Assembly: GCA_027485075.1 (NCBI GenBank)
Contig: JAIXRT010000107.1
Location: forward strand, 1 to 10,960
From: Cytophagaceae bacterium
GTDB lineage: Bacteria > Bacteroidota > Bacteroidia > Cytophagales > Spirosomataceae
Direction of reading: 5' to 3'
Length of the DNA stretch: 10,960 nt
Positions 1 to 7,513 of the stretch are shown here, piece by piece. The notes under the pieces are model-generated. The model did no database searches. It was not told where the DNA came from and worked only from the letters and a program-made list of their open reading frames with translations. The translations under genes were made by a program, and so were the position numbers. Every line of letters starts with the position of its first letter. Position 1 is the first letter of the stretch.

Positions 1-971
1 AGTTAGCAGGAGTAAAATTTGTTAATCCCATTTTAGAAGATCAAGGTCTGATTCGATTCGAACAAAAGCAATTAGTCGTTCGGATGAAAGGAGTAGATCC
101 GTCGTATTTGTTGGCAGGCCGACTGAAAAATCAGGTGGTTGAGGGTGACTATTTTGTTGAATCAGGTGAACACCCTTTTGCCCTTGTGGGAATCGGTGTG
201 TTTTTAGCGATGGGCATGAGTTTTGACAATGTATTTGAGCCCATCGAGGCTTGGTACCCTAATCATTCGCAGTTGAAACGTGCTGCACTTAACGAAAATG
301 CCATCCGTCGCAATTTCTTTTTCCCTTCCGGCGTACTGGAAGTGGAGCAAAATTTTGATAACCAAACGGTCATCGTTCCATTAGATTGGATGGAAGAGTT
401 AGTAGGTGTACCAGGTTACCGTTCTGCCTACGAAATCATGTTGGCTCCCAATACCGACGACCAGGGAATCAAAAACAAAATTCAAATGATTCTTGGCTCA
501 CCTTACAAGGTGCAAACGCGTAATGAGCAACATGCCATTTTGCTTAAAGCGATTAAAATTGAAAAGCTATTCGTCTTTTTAATCATGGCCTTCGTGATGG
601 GTATCGCCTCATTTACACTCTTTTATGCGCTATCACTTTTGGTTTTAGAAAAACGAAAGGATTTGTATACGTTGATGGCGATGGGTATTTCGCGCCAACA
701 AGTTTTTCGGGCTTTTCTTTGGGTAGGTGCGTTGATTAGCTTCTCGGGAGCGGCGATCGGGATGTTACTGGGATTTGTGTTAGCAACGATCCAACAGCAA
801 TTTGGGGTCATTTCTTTGGGGATTCCCAATGCCTTAATTGAAGCTTATCCCATCCAAATGGATCCATGGGATTTTATCTGGACAGCTTTGGTGGTCATTC
901 TCATCACGGGATTAGCCGCTTTGTTTCCTGCGCGCAAAGCTGTCCAAATGACATTTGATTCGTTTAAGTAG
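1..971 (+). CDS. ABC transporter permease, LolC/LolE-FtsX type (5' end outside window)
   Basis: The reading frame is open from base 3, so the gene starts upstream of the window; 322 residues are visible. The visible part begins in a MacB-like periplasmic domain and ends in an FtsX-type membrane core. Counting from the internal Met at base 84, hydrophobic segments lie at about residues 160-185, 205-235 and 262-285. The first is followed by LEKRKDLYTLMAMGISRQQV, the cytoplasmic coupling-loop signature of LolC/LolE permeases, and the last ends in FPARKA. Members of this family work with a LolD/MacB-type ATPase to move lipoproteins or other substrates out of the inner membrane; which substrate applies here cannot be read from the sequence. 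The internal ATG at 84 is not a credible start because homologous-looking sequence continues upstream of it. The stop codon overlaps the convergent symporter gene by 8 bp. Family assignment is firm; a specifically lipoprotein-releasing role is an inference. Confidence 0.88.
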   Translation, partial: LAGVKFVNPILEDQGLIRFEQKQLVVRMKGVDPSYLLAGRLKNQVVEGDYFVESGEHPFALVGIGVFLAMGMSFDNVFEPIEAWYPNHSQLKRAALNENAIRRNFFFPSGVLEVEQNFDNQTVIVPLDWMEELVGVPGYRSAYEIMLAPNTDDQGIKNKIQMILGSPYKVQTRNEQHAILLKAIKIEKLFVFLIMAFVMGIASFTLFYALSLLVLEKRKDLYTLMAMGISRQQVFRAFLWVGALISFSGAAIGMLLGFVLATIQQQFGVISLGIPNALIEAYPIQMDPWDFIWTALVVILITGLAALFPARKAVQMTFDSFK

Positions 972-2196
972 TTGGGTTAAATTCCCCTTCCCACTTCGAA
1001 ACAACGCAAGTTGCCACGCCATTTCCTGCCACCGAAGTAACGGTGCGGCCCATATCCAAGAATGGATCTACACCCAATAATAAGGCAATTCCTTCCACGG
1101 GTAAATTAAACATGGTTAGCGTTCCGGCAATGATGACCAAAGATGCTCTCGGCACTCCGGCAATTCCTTTTGACGTAATCATCAACGTTAATAGCATCGT
1201 GATTTGTTGCTCTAAGCTCAATTGAACCCCATAAGCTTGGGCGATGAAACCGGTCGCAAAGGTCATGTACAACATAGAACCATCTAAATTAAAGCTATAG
1301 CCTAATGGCAATACAAACCCCACAATTCTACGGCTACATCCAAATTTCTCCAAGGCCGCAATGGTTTGTGGAAACGATGCCTCCGAACTGGCTGTTGAAA
1401 ATGAAATCAATAAGGCTTCTTTTAACGCTTTCAGTAGCTTCCAATAATTAATGCCATTCACCGCAGCGATGATCCATAAAATAACCACAGTAAAAAAGAG
1501 TAGGCCACCCATAAAGCAAATCATGAGGTAACCGTAACTAATTAAAATACTTAATCCTTTATTAGCAACTACCGTTGTCATGGCCGCAAAAACAGCGTAA
1601 GGTGCCACTTCCATGACATAATTCACCATTTTAAATACGACTTCCGCTAAGTTCTCTATGACATGAATTAGCTTCTTTCCCGTTTCACCGATCGACCCCA
1701 AAGCCACCCCAAAAAACAAGGAGAAAATAACAATCTGAAGAATCTCATTTTCTGCTAAAGCTTTGAAAAAGCTGTCTGGAAAGATATGTAAAATGAAATC
1801 TTCCAATGACTTCGTTTTGCTAGCGTCAATTCCTGTTTCCGTTCCTGCAGCGGGTTTAGGCCAACTTTGCAAGCTGCCTGGTTTGGTTACATTAACAACG
1901 ACTAATCCTGTTACTAGGGATAATATAGTAGCAAAATAAAAGTAGCCTATGGTTTTAACACCGATACGGCCTACCGCTTTGAAATCACCTAATTTGGCAA
2001 TGCCGACCACCAAAGTGCAGAATACAAGTGGGCCAACAATCATTTTGATTAGGCGCAGGAATACCTTTGAAACCACCTGAACGTAACCAGCCCATTGATG
2101 AGCAACTTCCGGGCTTAGACTTAAATAAAAAAATTCACCTAAGGCGAGGCCTAAGACAAATCCAACGATGATTTTTTGAGTTAATGTTAATTTCAT
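964..2196 (-). CDS. Dicarboxylate/amino acid:cation symporter (DAACS/GltP-DctA family)
   Basis: This 410-aa inner-membrane secondary transporter has the normal length for the DAACS family, whose members couple uptake of glutamate, aspartate or C4-dicarboxylates to Na+ or H+. The order of signatures is right: a serine-rich HP1 loop (SFSTASSEAS, 265-274), a TM7 motif NLDGS (303-307, NMDGT in GltPh), an HP2 tip AGVPRAS (346-352) and a TM8 motif with D377, D381, R384 and T385. Two TM8 positions differ from GltPh: the N401 equivalent is S388 and the D405 equivalent is N392. The latter is also Asn in DctA-like proteins. Arg384 with Thr385 favours an acidic substrate such as glutamate or aspartate, but the exact substrate and coupling ion are open. 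It is the last gene of the five-gene minus-strand operon, starting 8 nt after the SRPBCC gene. Its 3' end overlaps the convergent permease gene by 8 bp. Confidence 0.93.
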   Translation of the reverse strand: MKLTLTQKIIVGFVLGLALGEFFYLSLSPEVAHQWAGYVQVVSKVFLRLIKMIVGPLVFCTLVVGIAKLGDFKAVGRIGVKTIGYFYFATILSLVTGLVVVNVTKPGSLQSWPKPAAGTETGIDASKTKSLEDFILHIFPDSFFKALAENEILQIVIFSLFFGVALGSIGETGKKLIHVIENLAEVVFKMVNYVMEVAPYAVFAAMTTVVANKGLSILISYGYLMICFMGGLLFFTVVILWIIAAVNGINYWKLLKALKEALLISFSTASSEASFPQTIAALEKFGCSRRIVGFVLPLGYSFNLDGSMLYMTFATGFIAQAYGVQLSLEQQITMLLTLMITSKGIAGVPRASLVIIAGTLTMFNLPVEGIALLLGVDPFLDMGRTVTSVAGNGVATCVVSKWEGEFNPTT

Positions 2197-2204
2197 ACGC
2201 GTGC

Positions 2205-2648
2205 TTATTTATTTAAGTACAATTTGTAGAATGGAATTCGGTATACAATCATTCCCCAAAACAAAGGAAGTAAAAGATAGTCTAAAAGCCAATTCTTCGA
2301 TTTAAAGGAAATATTGTCAACGATGTAAGTTGATTTCGAATCTATTTTTTCCATCCGATGTTCATGGCGCCAGGCTGTGAGTCCTAAAGGCATTTCGACT
2401 CCTTCGTCTACAAAGTAACATGCTTGTTCCCCCTGAACGGAATCCGTAATCTTAGATGTCCATAAGGGCTTTGCTAACATTAGGTTTAATTCCAATGTGA
2501 CGATATCGCCCGTCTGGCAGCCATCAAACCGAACAATACGAACCTGAGGGAATGGGGGTGAAAGCTTTTTCAACAATGTCGCATCGAACTGAGTCCAAAC
2601 ATCTTGCATGGGGGCATTAACCCGTGTTCGAACTCGAAATGATGGCAT
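2205..2648 (-). CDS. SRPBCC (START/Bet v 1-like) superfamily protein
   Basis: This 147-aa soluble protein shows the pattern of the SRPBCC fold. It has an N-terminal strand with the typical FRVRTRVNAPMQDVWTQF opening (4-21), a central run of strands with TGDIVTLEL (46-54) and WRHEHRM (93-99), and a C-terminal amphipathic helix rich in Leu, Trp and Tyr (about 119-145). Such proteins form a hydrophobic cavity that binds lipids or small ligands, or they act as cyclase-like enzymes; no catalytic residues can be assigned here. There is no signal peptide, so it is probably cytoplasmic, although the hydrophobic C-terminal helix could touch the membrane. Its ATG overlaps the stop of the upstream gene by one base (TAATG), implying translational coupling, and the symporter follows 8 nt downstream. 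The fold assignment is fairly confident; the function is unknown. Confidence 0.75.
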   Translation of the reverse strand: MPSFRVRTRVNAPMQDVWTQFDATLLKKLSPPFPQVRIVRFDGCQTGDIVTLELNLMLAKPLWTSKITDSVQGEQACYFVDEGVEMPLGLTAWRHEHRMEKIDSKSTYIVDNISFKSKNWLLDYLLLPLFWGMIVYRIPFYKLYLNK

Positions 2649-2929
2649 TATAGAATGGAAGTAATGATTTTGAGCAACATCGCAGTCATGAATTTAATTC
2701 CTGACCATATCACCTCCGAAAAAGAAAACCGACTTTCTTCTGGCTGTTGGTCTGCTTCACGAATAACTGCCATTTCTTTACTAGGGGCATACATAGTTTT
2801 ATTTCTTGTACTATCAGCCTGTGTTATTTTTTCAGTCTGCGGATGCAATGAGGCATATTCTACCATCCCAAAATTGCAATTGAGTAGGCAAAATACTCCA
2901 GCCAATAACCAAATTTTTAAAAGTCTCAT
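2648..2929 (-). CDS. Small hypothetical membrane-associated protein (93 aa)
   Basis: I do not recognise this family. The protein opens with a positively charged hydrophobic segment (MRLLKIWLLAGVFCLLNC) that could be a signal peptide or anchor. Cys18 sits in an LLNC context that only loosely resembles a lipobox. A polar middle of about 50 residues, rich in Lys, Glu, Thr and Gln, is followed by a second hydrophobic stretch at about residues 74-93 that reaches the very C-terminus. It could therefore be a two-pass membrane protein or a lipoprotein with a C-terminal membrane helix. The minus strand is preferred over the fully overlapping plus-strand frame because both junctions fit translational coupling: its ATG overlaps the upstream stop as ATGA (2926-2929), and its TAA overlaps the next ATG as TAATG. 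The placement supports a job connected with the upstream exported coiled-coil protein, but this is inference. Confidence 0.6.
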   Translation of the reverse strand: MRLLKIWLLAGVFCLLNCNFGMVEYASLHPQTEKITQADSTRNKTMYAPSKEMAVIREADQQPEESRFSFSEVIWSGIKFMTAMLLKIITSIL

Positions 2930-3603
2930 TTGATTTTTTGTTTCGCAGTTTCCAGTTTTTGAGCCTGCAACAAGATCGCATCTTCATTCGATTTCAAATC
3001 CAATCTGTTTTGTTCTTGGTTAGCTAATATCTTTTCTTTCTCCACTTTTGCTTCCTCTAATTTTTTTGTCAAGAGCTCTGCTTGGCGTTTATTGGAGTCC
3101 AATTCACGCACAAAACGATCTGAAAGCTTCTGTTGTTTCGCCTTATTACTGATTAATTCATTCAGCTTTTTCTCTTCCACACGTACATCCTCCTCCAAGT
3201 TGATCAATCGTACAAACTCTTCCACCCAATTACTCGCCTCTCTAAATGATTCATGCCCAGTTTGAATGTACGCATCTGGGCCTGTGCTAATGGAAACAAA
3301 TAATTTGGTCTTATTTTTCTCCTCGGTTACCTTCGATAGTAAGCTGACAGGCTTATCTGATATTTCCTTGATTTTAGCTGAATATACGTTCAATGTACTT
3401 CCATTACGTCCATTTTCGACAGAGCCAGCTTGTTTTAAGTATTTCTTCCAAGCTTCGATCACGTATTTTTCTTCTGAATTGATATACGTGTAAAAACCTT
3501 CTTTTTTCGCTTTGTCAATTTCCTCTAAACCCGAAAAAACTTGTGCGTACATGGAACTCGTCGCCAAGGTGCATAATAGACCGAATAATATGCCTTTCAT
3601 CAT
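2926..3603 (-). CDS. Exported coiled-coil protein of unknown function
   Basis: Starting at the ATGATG at 3603-3598 gives 225 aa with a clean signal peptide (MMKGILFGLLCTLATSSMYA, probable cleavage after residue 20, before QVF). A longer frame reaches an ATG at 3639, but that adds a polar 12-residue lead before the signal peptide and overlaps the preceding gene, so the shorter start is chosen; it lies 19 nt after that gene's stop. Residues 21-130 form a mixed globular region with conserved-looking Trp, Tyr and Gly residues. Residues about 135-225 are almost entirely charged and Leu/Ala/Gln-rich, typical of a long coiled coil ending at the C-terminus. It is likely periplasmic or envelope-associated and may act as a scaffold or partner-binding protein. 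I do not recognise the N-terminal domain. The stop codon overlaps the start of the 93-aa gene (ATGA), so the two are probably co-translated. Confidence 0.75.
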   Translation of the reverse strand: MMKGILFGLLCTLATSSMYAQVFSGLEEIDKAKKEGFYTYINSEEKYVIEAWKKYLKQAGSVENGRNGSTLNVYSAKIKEISDKPVSLLSKVTEEKNKTKLFVSISTGPDAYIQTGHESFREASNWVEEFVRLINLEEDVRVEEKKLNELISNKAKQQKLSDRFVRELDSNKRQAELLTKKLEEAKVEKEKILANQEQNRLDLKSNEDAILLQAQKLETAKQKIK

Positions 3604-3622
3604 GAGATAATGAGTTGAAGTG

Positions 3623-4774
3623 TTAATTTGAATGAGCAAAGGTAATTTTTTTGGTGAGAATCAGCTCATTTTTTTTACTCGAATTTTGAATTCCAAAGAG
3701 CGTATAGGCGCCTCCGTCTTTTAACTTTAATTTTTTCCGTAAGGCCTCTGGGCTCATCGGGAAATTACGTGTACTAATATTCACTTGATTAACCGAAAGC
3801 CAATTTGCCTGAACCGGTCCCGATTCAATTACCTCATATATTTTGCCTGGGAAATCCTCCAAAATACTTTCAGAGCTATAGAGATGCGTATGATGTCCTA
3901 ATTGAACGAGATCTTTTTGTAGCACTGATTTGAAAAATCCAGCCTTCAGCACGCCGGGGTGTGCCTCGTAAACATAGCGTTTTAGGCTTCCAATGGCATT
4001 ATTTGATTCGCGTTCCTGCATCGATGTGCCTTCAAAAATAGTTTGACCATCTTCAATGATTGTAATCTTTGGGTCATCAGATTCATTTCCTGCTTTCACA
4101 AACAACAACTCCTTGACTTCTTGTTTGGTGCTCACGACATATACGTGGCTGACTCCGCCTAATTCCAGTACGGCCCTACTGATATCCAATACAGGACTCG
4201 TTTTAATAAGAATTTTTTTGTTAGGATGTTGCGCAATCACTTCCAATACGTTCGGTTGGCAATCCTTAAACAAGATCACTTTATCCCCCTGTGCATTTCT
4301 TCTTGCTGGGTCAACATATATCCAATCAAAATCCCGCTGACCTAATTCATCTAGTCCATTTTTAGCGAAATGAGTGATGTTTTTAACACCGAGTACCTGA
4401 TGGTTATATTCCGTAATGGATGCTAATTCCTCCTGCATTTCTACATAAGTCACCTGATCACATGTTTTAGCAAATGCCCAAGTATCCACGCCCATACCGC
4501 CAGTGATATCAATCAACTGACCTGCAACCAATGAAGCTTTAAAGGAAGCCGTGTTTTCAGACGAGGATTGTTCAAGTGAAATAGACGCCGGGAAAAAGAC
4601 TTTTTTTTCAGCCACCCAGCTCGGTAATTTATCTGCCAATTTCTGGCGCGCTTGAATCTGATGCGCCATTTTTTTAATATCAAGCTCCGGGAATTTACGT
4701 GCATCTAACGCGATGTCCGCTGGGGACCTCTGGCCATTATTCGCGATAAACTCAATTTCGTTCGGTTGGAGCAT
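3623..4774 (-). CDS. Class I SAM-dependent methyltransferase, PG_1098/THUMP-like family
   Basis: This 383-aa protein matches the three-part layout of the Bacteroidota PG_1098-type methyltransferases: a small N-terminal helical or ferredoxin-like part (1-80), a Rossmann methyltransferase core, and a C-terminal THUMP-like region (about 290-383). In the core, the SAM-binding motif I is LIDITGGMGVDT (87-98), the acidic ribose-binding residue is E112 in YVEMQ, and motif IV is DPARR (155-159), followed by KTSPVLDIS (191-199). Family knowledge suggests a role in modifying structured RNA; the DPARR motif in place of a clear NPPY or DPPY leaves the methylated atom undetermined. It is the first gene of the minus-strand operon. 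A TAnnTTTG motif lies only 4 nt before its ATG, so the transcript may be nearly leaderless or translation may start slightly downstream. The family call is firm; the substrate is unknown. Confidence 0.87.
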   Translation of the reverse strand: MLQPNEIEFIANNGQRSPADIALDARKFPELDIKKMAHQIQARQKLADKLPSWVAEKKVFFPASISLEQSSSENTASFKASLVAGQLIDITGGMGVDTWAFAKTCDQVTYVEMQEELASITEYNHQVLGVKNITHFAKNGLDELGQRDFDWIYVDPARRNAQGDKVILFKDCQPNVLEVIAQHPNKKILIKTSPVLDISRAVLELGGVSHVYVVSTKQEVKELLFVKAGNESDDPKITIIEDGQTIFEGTSMQERESNNAIGSLKRYVYEAHPGVLKAGFFKSVLQKDLVQLGHHTHLYSSESILEDFPGKIYEVIESGPVQANWLSVNQVNISTRNFPMSPEALRKKLKLKDGGAYTLFGIQNSSKKNELILTKKITFAHSN

Positions 4775-4845
4775 TTGGCAAAAATAGAACCCTAAGTGGA
4801 TAAATTAAATTTTATTGTAAATTTATGGGTATTAAAAAATGGACT
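4775..4845. promoter_or_regulatory. Divergent promoter region between the methyltransferase operon and iorA
   Basis: This 71-bp AT-rich gap separates two divergently read operons and must hold the start signals of both unless they lie in coding sequence. For the plus strand, TAAATTTA at 4818-4825 is a one-mismatch candidate for the -7 consensus TAnnTTTG, without a convincing -33 element. No operator-like palindrome was seen. Confidence 0.4.
4779..4786 (-). promoter_or_regulatory. Candidate Bacteroidota -7 box (TATTTTTG) for the minus-strand operon
   Basis: Read on the minus strand, the bases are TATTTTTG, a perfect match to the Bacteroidota -7 consensus TAnnTTTG. No good TTTG -33 box is visible 19-23 nt upstream, where the sequence is AT-rich. 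The box ends 4 nt before the ATG at 4774, so transcription would begin at or about the start codon. This is motif evidence only. Confidence 0.35.
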
Positions 4846-5319
4846 ATGCCTACATACCAGCTGACAATTAATGCCAAGAAGCATCGCGTCGATGTGGATT
4901 CAGATACCCCACTTTTATGGGTCATTCGTGACGAGATAGGTTACACAGGAACGAAGTTCGGTTGCGGCATGGGTTTATGTGGCGCATGTACGGTCTTGTT
5001 AAATGGCCAACCGATTCGTTCGTGTTCAACGCCCGTTTCTGCGGTTAAATTAACAGACAAAGTAACCACCATCGAAGGTTTATCTGCAGGGAATGCGGTC
5101 CAAGAAGCTTGGATTGAAGCTCAGGTCCCACAATGCGGCTATTGTCAATCAGGTCAAATACTGGCCGCTTCCGCTTTATTAGCCTCGAATGCTACTCCAA
5201 GCGATGAAGATATTGATAATGCCATGGCCGGAAATATTTGTCGGTGCGGCACCTATCCCCTCATGCGCCAAGCCATACATGCAGCAGCTGCTAAAATTCA
5301 AAAAACTAAAAAAGCCTAA
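4846..5319 (+). CDS. iorA: (2Fe-2S)-binding small subunit of a xanthine dehydrogenase-family molybdenum hydroxylase (IorA-like)
   Basis: This 157-aa protein carries two 2Fe-2S clusters that pass electrons from the molybdenum centre of the large subunit. The N-terminal plant-type ferredoxin domain has C40, C45, C48 and C60 ([18 protein letters not shown]). The C-terminal helical domain has C97, C100, C132 and C134 (QCGYCQSGQ and ICRCGTYP). All eight ligands are present. The ATG at 4846 was chosen because MPTYQLTIN is the usual IorA-type N-terminus; an in-frame ATG at 4825 would add seven residues atypical for the family. There is no signal peptide, which fits piggyback export with the Tat-signal-bearing large subunit. 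The iorB gene starts 4 nt after the stop. The symbol reflects resemblance to isoquinoline 1-oxidoreductase subunit alpha; oxidation of isoquinoline itself is not implied, and the physiological substrate is unknown. Confidence 0.93.
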   Translation: MPTYQLTINAKKHRVDVDSDTPLLWVIRDEIGYTGTKFGCGMGLCGACTVLLNGQPIRSCSTPVSAVKLTDKVTTIEGLSAGNAVQEAWIEAQVPQCGYCQSGQILAASALLASNATPSDEDIDNAMAGNICRCGTYPLMRQAIHAAAAKIQKTKKA

Positions 5320-5323
5320 GGAC

Positions 5324-7513
5324 ATGAACACATCAAGACGTGATTTTATTCGCATCGGAGGGCAGTCGGCCTTCATCCTAGCCCTAGGTTTTTCCGTTAC
5401 AGGTAAAGCAAAAACCTTACAAAAAGTAACCGCACTCGGTGTAGAAATTAATCCATATATCATTATTAATGAGGCGGGCAAGGTTACGATTTTTAATCCG
5501 CGGCCTGATATGGGACAGGGTACATATCAATCCTTACCTATGTTGATTGCCGAGGAATTAGAGATTCCATTAGAAAAGATAGATATCCAAATGACGGATG
5601 GTTCGGCGCGTTTTGGGTCCCAAATGTCGGGAGGGTCCTCTTCTGTGCGCACTCGTTGGATCCCCATGCGAACAGCTGGGGCAGCTGTGAAAGAAATGCT
5701 TTTGCAAGCCGGGGCGAACCGTTGGAAAGTTTCCATCACAGATTGTTATGCCAAGGACGGGTTTATCATTAACCGTGTTTCAAATGCTAAGCTTTCCTAT
5801 GGCGAGTTAGTAGAAGAAGCATCCAAATTGCCGGTCCCACAAAAGCCGCGATTAAAAACATGGAGTGAGTTTACGCAATTGGGTAAGAAATCATTCCGTC
5901 CGGATGTTACCTCCAAGGTTGACGGAACAGCCATTTTTGGTATGGACGTTAAATTGCCTGGGATGTTATATGCGAGTATTGTGCATTCGCCTACGATTTA
6001 TGGTAAGGTGAAAAGCTTCAGTGCCGACAAAGCCATGGGTGTTAAAGGCGTTCGATTTGTATTGAAGACCGAGCGTAATTTTTACCATGGTCCATTTTCG
6101 CCCGATGTTGAATTAAATCAAAAGGCTCGTGCGAAGTCGGAAGCTATTGCCGTAGTAGCGGAATCCTATTGGTCAGCTTTGAAAGGAAAGAAACTTGTAC
6201 AAGCTGCTTGGTCTTCTGAGGGAGCCGCGGAAAGTGCCACTTCGCAATATTTTAATGCTGCCAAAGCTAAAGCACAATCTGAAGGTGCGACCTATAAAGA
6301 CGCAGCCGTAGGCGATTTTGCTAAAGCCTTGCAGTTATCGGACTATAAAATCCAAGCAACCTATCAAACGCCCTTTATGGCGCATGCTCCCATGGAGCCG
6401 TGTAATGCGACCGTATTTGTTCAGGATGGTAAAGTAGAAGTTTGGGCTCCAGTGCAGGGGCCTGATGGTTTGGTAGCTGAATTGGCAGGGTATTTGGGAT
6501 TTAAGCCTGAAAATGTAAAAATCAATGTGACCTTTTTAGGAGGGGCTTTCGGTCGGAAAGCCTATTATGACTATGTATTAGAAGCAGCGCATATTTCACG
6601 TCAGGTGAATGCACCAGTTAAGGTCATTTGGACACGGGAGGAAGATATCCAACAAGGACCATTCCGTCCAGGAATGATTTCTGCTATGCAGGGAGGAATC
6701 GATAATCAAGGAAATGTATTGGCATTTGAACATCGCTTGAATGGTGCATCTATTATGGCAAATGTTTTCAAGGCAGATATGCGTGGGAAAATTGATCCAT
6801 GGGCAGGAGAGGGAATTAGCCTAGAGGATAGTCCGTATGCTTTTCCTGCACGTCGCAATTCATTTAATTGGGTTGATCCGCAGATGCCTATTTTATGGTG
6901 GCGTTCTGTATATGCATCGACCAATGTTTTCGCTCAGGAATGTTTCATGGATGAATTAGCCCATGAAGGCGAGAAGGACCCGCTTGACCTACGTTTACAT
7001 TTATTGAAAGACTCACCTCGTTTTGTGGCCGTATTAAATAAGTTGGCTGAAATTTCTGATTATCGGGCCAAACGCAAAGCGGGTAAATCCATTGGTATTG
7101 CGATTGCACGTTCTTTTGCTAGTATCGCTGCGCATGCATTTGTGGTAGAAAAACAGGGAGCAGGTGTCAAGATTAGTCAGATTTACGCGGTAATCGATTG
7201 TGGTTTTGCTGTTAACCCCGATAATATTGTAGCTCAAATGCAAAGTAATTTGGTCTATGGACTTTCGGCCACCATCAAAAATGAAATTACCCGGAATCAT
7301 GGGGTAATTGAACAGAGTAATTTCCATGACTATGCCGTGCTCCGACAAGGCGAAATTCCCGATGCGGTAATTCATGTCATGCAAAATGAGGAAGAGCCTG
7401 GTGGTGTAGGGGAGCCTGGATTACCTCCTGTGGCGCCTGCGTTATGCAATGCGATTTTCTTAGCTACAGGTAAACGTGTACGCACATTGCCATTAGATTT
7501 AAGTTCGATTTAA
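5324..7513 (+). CDS. iorB: Molybdopterin-binding large subunit, Tat-exported (IorB-like, xanthine dehydrogenase family)
   Basis: This 729-aa catalytic subunit hydroxylates an N-heterocycle or aldehyde-like substrate using water, in partnership with the 2Fe-2S subunit encoded just upstream. A twin-arginine signal sits at the N-terminus ([11 protein letters not shown]5-R6, then a hydrophobic stretch), so the complex should be periplasmic. The aldehyde oxidase/xanthine dehydrogenase hammerhead domain starts near residue 199 ([20 protein letters not shown]). Molybdopterin-contact motifs are APMEP near residue 353, GGAFGRK (406-412) and, near the C-terminus, GGVGEPG with the catalytic base Glu697. 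The length is typical of IorB. The frame is also open upstream to 5189, but that extension overlaps iorA and lacks the Tat start, so the ATG at 5324 is used; AAGG just before it can act as a ribosome-binding site. No FAD subunit or cytochrome c gene is seen nearby, so the electron acceptor is not identified. The substrate is unknown. Confidence 0.93.
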   Translation: MNTSRRDFIRIGGQSAFILALGFSVTGKAKTLQKVTALGVEINPYIIINEAGKVTIFNPRPDMGQGTYQSLPMLIAEELEIPLEKIDIQMTDGSARFGSQMSGGSSSVRTRWIPMRTAGAAVKEMLLQAGANRWKVSITDCYAKDGFIINRVSNAKLSYGELVEEASKLPVPQKPRLKTWSEFTQLGKKSFRPDVTSKVDGTAIFGMDVKLPGMLYASIVHSPTIYGKVKSFSADKAMGVKGVRFVLKTERNFYHGPFSPDVELNQKARAKSEAIAVVAESYWSALKGKKLVQAAWSSEGAAESATSQYFNAAKAKAQSEGATYKDAAVGDFAKALQLSDYKIQATYQTPFMAHAPMEPCNATVFVQDGKVEVWAPVQGPDGLVAELAGYLGFKPENVKINVTFLGGAFGRKAYYDYVLEAAHISRQVNAPVKVIWTREEDIQQGPFRPGMISAMQGGIDNQGNVLAFEHRLNGASIMANVFKADMRGKIDPWAGEGISLEDSPYAFPARRNSFNWVDPQMPILWWRSVYASTNVFAQECFMDELAHEGEKDPLDLRLHLLKDSPRFVAVLNKLAEISDYRAKRKAGKSIGIAIARSFASIAAHAFVVEKQGAGVKISQIYAVIDCGFAVNPDNIVAQMQSNLVYGLSATIKNEITRNHGVIEQSNFHDYAVLRQGEIPDAVIHVMQNEEEPGGVGEPGLPPVAPALCNAIFLATGKRVRTLPLDLSSI

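Noticed and set aside
1028..1048. Short inverted repeat (CACCG / CGGTG) near the convergent junction as a terminator
   Set aside because: The stem is only 5 bp, has no T run on either strand, and lies within conserved symporter coding sequence.
2655..2933. Plus-strand 92-codon open frame fully opposite the 93-aa gene, with a hydrophobic segment
   Set aside because: It has no neighbouring operon partner, while the minus-strand frame has coupled start/stop overlaps at both ends and a signal-like N-terminus.
3604..3639. Longer start for the exported coiled-coil protein at the ATG at 3639
   Set aside because: It would place 12 polar residues before the signal peptide and overlap the methyltransferase gene; the ATGATG at 3603-3598 gives a normal signal peptide.
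5189..5323. Upstream extension of the iorB reading frame
   Set aside because: It overlaps the well-supported iorA gene in another frame, and the Tat motif expected at the N-terminus starts at the ATG at 5324.
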